Shown in pieces: positions 5,659 through 8,306 of a DNA stretch of 8,306 nt. Below the pieces are notes generated by a model that saw only the letters and a program-made list of their open reading frames with translations, did not search any database and was not told the origin of the DNA. This DNA is from Lachnospiraceae bacterium UBA3814. GTDB lineage: Bacteria > Bacillota > Clostridia > Lachnospirales > Lachnospiraceae. The stretch's first letter is position 1. Every line of letters starts with the position of its first letter. The stretch is taken from positions 22,363 to 30,668 of the forward strand of contig DFEA01000057.1 of NCBI GenBank assembly GCA_002368575.1. Direction: 5' to 3'. A program made the translations under genes and the position numbers.

Positions 5659-5688
5659 ACACAGCCTTGCGGTATTAATCGTTTGCCC
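5627..5688 (+). repeat. Dispersed direct repeat, copy 2
   Basis: This copy matches 1-62 with 5 differences in 62 bases and the same orientation. It includes the right arm of the long inverted repeat plus a conserved tail (ACACAGCCTTG, TATTAATCG, TTGCCC). It ends about 11 bases before the -35 box of the DUF3160 gene promoter. The CACAG (5660-5664) and CTGTG (5688-5692) pairing seen here is not kept in copy 1. Confidence 0.9.
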
Positions 5689-5699
5689 TGTGCTTTATC

Positions 5700-5728
5700 T
5701 TTATATTTGGCTGCTTCTGTGGTAAAAT
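5700..5728 (+). promoter_or_regulatory. Candidate promoter of the DUF3160 lipoprotein gene
   Basis: An extended -10, TGG-TAAAAT (5720-5728), lies 17 bases from TTTATA (5700-5705). TAAAAT matches consensus at 5 of 6 positions and TTTATA at 4 of 6, and the TG extension compensates. The predicted transcript starts about 25 bases before ATG 5759. Confidence 0.55.
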
Positions 5729-5758
5729 ATTCAAAATATCTCATTAAAGGAGAGGAAT

Positions 5759-8038
5759 ATGGGAAAACATCACAGCAGGAACAGGAATATAAGTAAAAGG
5801 CTTACGGCACTGGGACTTTTAACGGTGCTTCTTATCACTTCTCTGACAGGCTGCACTGTGACTTACGATACGGAAGCGGAGGCACCCGGAAAGGAGACGC
5901 AGGAGGCTCATATGCCGTCTGAGGACGGGGATAAGGAAACAGAGGAGAGCACTACGGAGGAGAAAGCGGAGGTATTGCTTTCAAAACGTCCGTCCCTTCT
6001 TTCCGAGTATATGAACATATCCTTTGAAAGCATCAGTCCGAAGCTTGAGCCCTATGAGGTGAAGGAGGATCTTTCAAATGTTATAAATGCGGATCAGTTC
6101 TACCTTCAGGAGGGCGCTAAGGAGAAGCTTGCGCGGAACAGCTTCGTGGTCCTTGAGTGGGGCGGCGACGAATTTTTTGATGTTTACGAGCCTAACAGGT
6201 ATGATTACATCCCCAATTTCATCACCGTGGATTCGATGCTGCATACCTATCATCTGTATTTTGCCTATCTGTTGAAAAGAACGGAGAAAAATGAGCTGAG
6301 CGCCATGGCGGAGGCCTTAAGCAGGGAGATGCTTGAGGAGGCAAAGGGGCAGTATGAAGCTTTGAAGGGCACTGAATGGGAAAAGGCCGCGGTCACGGAT
6401 ATGGCGTTTTTTGCGGTGCCGCTTCTCATGTTTGACGAAAACGCGGATATACCGCAGGAGGTACGGGAGGCAGCACAATCCGAGGCAGAGCTCATACTGA
6501 ACGCGGGAGGAATAGATAAATCACCGGTCTTTGGCTTTGAGGAGGATTATTCACAGTATAAGCCCAGAGGGTACTATGACACCGATGAGACCTTAAGCAG
6601 ATATTTCAGGGCCATGATGTGGTACGGCAGGATCGGCTTCAGGCAGGATAAGGAGGAGCTTGACAGAAGCGCTCTTCTCATTAGCCTTATGCTTGACGGA
6701 GAAAGGCTTGAGAAATGGGAGAGGATATATTCGGTCACGTCCTTTGTGGCGGGGACCTCTGACGACAACGGTTATTATGAATACAGGCCCGTCATAAGCT
6801 CCGTTTACGGAGAGGAGGTCAAAGCCTCTGATCTTGCGGGGGATGAAGAGAGGTTTAAGGAATACCACAGGCTTACGGGAGAGCTTCCGAAGCCTCAGAT
6901 CAATTCCGTTCCGGTATTTGAGTCCGACTCGGATGAGGAGGTCGAAAAAAAGAATTTCGGCTTCAGGTTCATGGGACAGAGGTTCACTCTTGACGAGGCT
7001 GTCTTTTCCAGGCTTGTATTCAGAGCGGTAAAGGAAAATTCACTGGGTGAAAAAAGGATGCTCCCGGATGCCCTGGACGTTGCGGCAGCCCTCGGCAGCA
7101 ATGAGGCCGTTGAGATATTGAGAGAACAGGGCAATATGGATTATGAGGGCTATGAAGCCAATCTTAAGGAGCTTCAGGACGTGCTTAAGGACGCGCCGGA
7201 AAGCACCTGGGAGACAAGCCTTTATTCAGGCTGGCTCAATATGATAAGGCCGCTTCTTCAAAGCAAGGGAGAGGGCTATCCCTCCTTTATGCAGAGCAGG
7301 GAATGGGACAGAAAGAGCCTGTCAAGCTTTTTGGGAAGCTATACCGAGCTTAAGCATGATACGATCCTTTACGCCAAGCAGATCATGGCTGAGATGGGAG
7401 ACGGGGGAGAGGAGCCTGAGGTCAGGGACGACAGAGGCTATGTAGAGCCGGAGCCTGAGGTCTTTGCAAGGCTTAAGGGACTGGCTGAGGCCACCCTGGC
7501 AGGGTATGACGCCTACGGGCTTCTGGATGATGAAACCAGGGCGGACCTTAAGAAGCTGTCGGAGCTTGCCGGCATGCTTCAGGTAATGTCCGAGAAGGAG
7601 CTTAAGGGTGAGCTTTTAAGCGACGACGAGTATGAGCTTATCAGGGATTACGGCGGACAGATAGAGCATTTCTGGCAGGTTGCCTACAGGGATGAAGCCG
7701 AAAACGAATACTTCTCCTCCTACGAGTTCCCGGCCGCTCTTGTCGCGGATATAGCCACGGACCCCAACGGCAGTGTGCTCGAGGTGGCAAACGGAAATCC
7801 GGTGACGATACTGGTGGTCATCGAGGTGGACGGAAAGCTTAAGATCGCGGAGGGCGCGGTGAGCTCCTTCTATGAATTCCCCTTCGGGCAGAGGCTTACG
7901 GATTCCGAGTGGAAGAAGATCATGGGATATGAATGGGATGAGGAAGGAAGCCTTTACGAGCAGTATCACGATACCATAAGGCTTCCCGAGTGGACCGATA
8001 ACTACAGGCATGAGTACGATTATGACGAGGAGCTTTGA
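5759..8038 (+). CDS. DUF3160 domain lipoprotein
   Basis: This 759-residue protein is exported and lipid-anchored: basic N-terminus (KHHSRNRNISKR), hydrophobic segment, then lipobox LTGC with Cys32. An acidic Glu/Asp/Thr-rich tether spans about 38-72. The rest matches my recollection of the DUF3160 family over nearly its whole length: NSFVV and the FFDVYE region (127-143), the hallmark IPNFITVDSMLHTYHLYF (151-168), a long helical middle, and a conserved C-terminal segment at about 657-711 (ATDPNGSVLEVANGNP through YEFPFG). The start has AAAGGAGAGG (5746-5755) before ATG 5759. DUF3160 has no established function, and I see no catalytic motif I could name. It has its own promoter, and its stop overlaps the next ATG (TGATG), suggesting a two-gene unit with the downstream membrane protein. 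Confidence 0.88.
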   Translation: MGKHHSRNRNISKRLTALGLLTVLLITSLTGCTVTYDTEAEAPGKETQEAHMPSEDGDKETEESTTEEKAEVLLSKRPSLLSEYMNISFESISPKLEPYEVKEDLSNVINADQFYLQEGAKEKLARNSFVVLEWGGDEFFDVYEPNRYDYIPNFITVDSMLHTYHLYFAYLLKRTEKNELSAMAEALSREMLEEAKGQYEALKGTEWEKAAVTDMAFFAVPLLMFDENADIPQEVREAAQSEAELILNAGGIDKSPVFGFEEDYSQYKPRGYYDTDETLSRYFRAMMWYGRIGFRQDKEELDRSALLISLMLDGERLEKWERIYSVTSFVAGTSDDNGYYEYRPVISSVYGEEVKASDLAGDEERFKEYHRLTGELPKPQINSVPVFESDSDEEVEKKNFGFRFMGQRFTLDEAVFSRLVFRAVKENSLGEKRMLPDALDVAAALGSNEAVEILREQGNMDYEGYEANLKELQDVLKDAPESTWETSLYSGWLNMIRPLLQSKGEGYPSFMQSREWDRKSLSSFLGSYTELKHDTILYAKQIMAEMGDGGEEPEVRDDRGYVEPEPEVFARLKGLAEATLAGYDAYGLLDDETRADLKKLSELAGMLQVMSEKELKGELLSDDEYELIRDYGGQIEHFWQVAYRDEAENEYFSSYEFPAALVADIATDPNGSVLEVANGNPVTILVVIEVDGKLKIAEGAVSSFYEFPFGQRLTDSEWKKIMGYEWDEEGSLYEQYHDTIRLPEWTDNYRHEYDYDEEL

Positions 8039-8306
8039 TGCCCCGGGGCTTTGGGGGCTGTCAGGGAGCTTCAGGCATGAAGGATGACACCTGTTTGAAA
8101 CTAGGCTTGAAAAAATGGCTGCCTCCCACGCTGGCAGCCATTTTGTTAATGGGAGGGATTTTATATTTCCTGTGGTATGACGGAGCTTTTCTCCCGGGAT
8201 GGATAAACTGGAGGGAGAGCCTTGGGACATATCGCTTCGGAGAGGAGGAGGCTCTGGTCGCACTTTTAAACCAAAGGGTCAGTGTCTCCCTTAACAAAGA
8301 GCAGAT
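8038..8306 (+). CDS. Single-pass membrane protein, unrecognised, partial (runs off window)
   Basis: The frame is open from ATG 8038 to the window end (89 codons visible). ATG 8038 overlaps the upstream stop (TGATG) and has GAGGAG (8027-8032) at 5-base spacing, which favours coupling. The alternative ATG 8077 has GGGAG (8064-8068) at 8 bases and yields a more usual start, MKDDTCLKLGLKKWLPP. From there a hydrophobic helix (about residues 15-34, LPPTLAAILLMGGILYFLW) follows a Lys-rich stretch, giving an inside-N, outside-C orientation. The visible external part (GWINWRESLGTYRFGEEEALVALLNQRVSVSLNKEQ in outline) has no domain I recognise. A perfect terminator-like hairpin lies inside codons near the helix. 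Function unknown; an envelope partner of the DUF3160 lipoprotein is inference. Confidence 0.65.
   Translation, partial: MPRGFGGCQGASGMKDDTCLKLGLKKWLPPTLAAILLMGGILYFLWYDGAFLPGWINWRESLGTYRFGEEEALVALLNQRVSVSLNKEQ
8112..8144. terminator. Perfect 12-bp terminator-like hairpin with flanking A and T tracts
   Basis: AAAATGGCTGCC (8112-8123) pairs perfectly with GGCAGCCATTTT (8133-8144) around a 9-base loop. The GC-rich core is followed by TTTTGTT on the plus strand and by TTTTTT on the minus strand, so it looks like a bidirectional intrinsic terminator. It lies 74 bases after the DUF3160 stop, a normal terminator position. Yet it is inside the open frame that continues to the window end. Confidence 0.6.

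Noticed and set aside
5571..5690. Insertion sequence or integron-like element
   Set aside because: There is no transposase or recombinase gene in the window, and target-site duplications around the inverted repeat could not be identified; only a MITE-like label is possible.
7616..8263. Leftward 215-residue open frame at the right end
   Set aside because: It is antisense to the conserved C-terminus of the DUF3160 gene and to the next gene, and has no recognisable domain or ribosome binding site support.
1..8306. CRISPR array, tRNA or rRNA genes
   Set aside because: No regularly spaced short repeats, tRNA-like cloverleaf or rRNA sequence was recognised anywhere in the window.

Overview
The window looks like chromosomal DNA from a Gram-positive anaerobe, most likely a Lachnospiraceae-type Clostridia. 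This rests on strong GGAGG-type ribosome binding sites, Ala/Pro-rich lipoprotein linkers, a DUF624/CUT1 transporter/AraC cluster and moderate GC. The assignment is an inference from gene style, not from a marker gene.

Layout. Positions 1-62 carry one copy of a dispersed repeat, cut by the window edge. A DUF624 (YesL-like) membrane protein gene runs leftward (93-725). A 200-bp divergent promoter region (726-925) separates it from a rightward carbohydrate ABC transporter operon: lipoprotein solute-binding protein (926-2356), a strongly structured 153-nt intercistronic region, MalF-type permease (2510-3487) and MalG-type permease (3484-4320, ATGA overlap). An AraC-family regulator with an N-terminal cupin domain converges on it from the opposite strand (4331-5320). 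A 438-bp intergenic region (5321-5758) holds the araC promoter, a candidate operator with three TATCAGG half-sites, a 25-bp-stem inverted repeat that includes the second copy of the dispersed repeat, and the promoter of the next gene. A large DUF3160 lipoprotein gene (5759-8038) follows. It overlaps the start of a single-pass membrane protein gene that runs off the window (8038-8306). A perfect 12-bp terminator-like hairpin lies inside the start of that last gene.

How the genes may work together. The binding protein would capture an oligosaccharide outside the membrane and pass it to the two-permease channel. No ATPase is encoded here, so a shared MsmK/UgpC-type ATPase elsewhere probably powers it. 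The AraC protein is the likely sugar-responsive regulator, and DUF624 proteins commonly accompany such loci, though their role is unknown. The substrate cannot be read from the sequence, since no glycosidase or catabolic enzyme is present. The DUF3160 lipoprotein and its membrane partner look like a separate transcription unit of unknown function.

The most unusual material is non-coding: the dispersed repeat with its long inverted repeat, which brackets the whole sugar module in direct orientation; structured RNA ahead of both the binding-protein and permease genes; and a terminator-like hairpin embedded in coding sequence.
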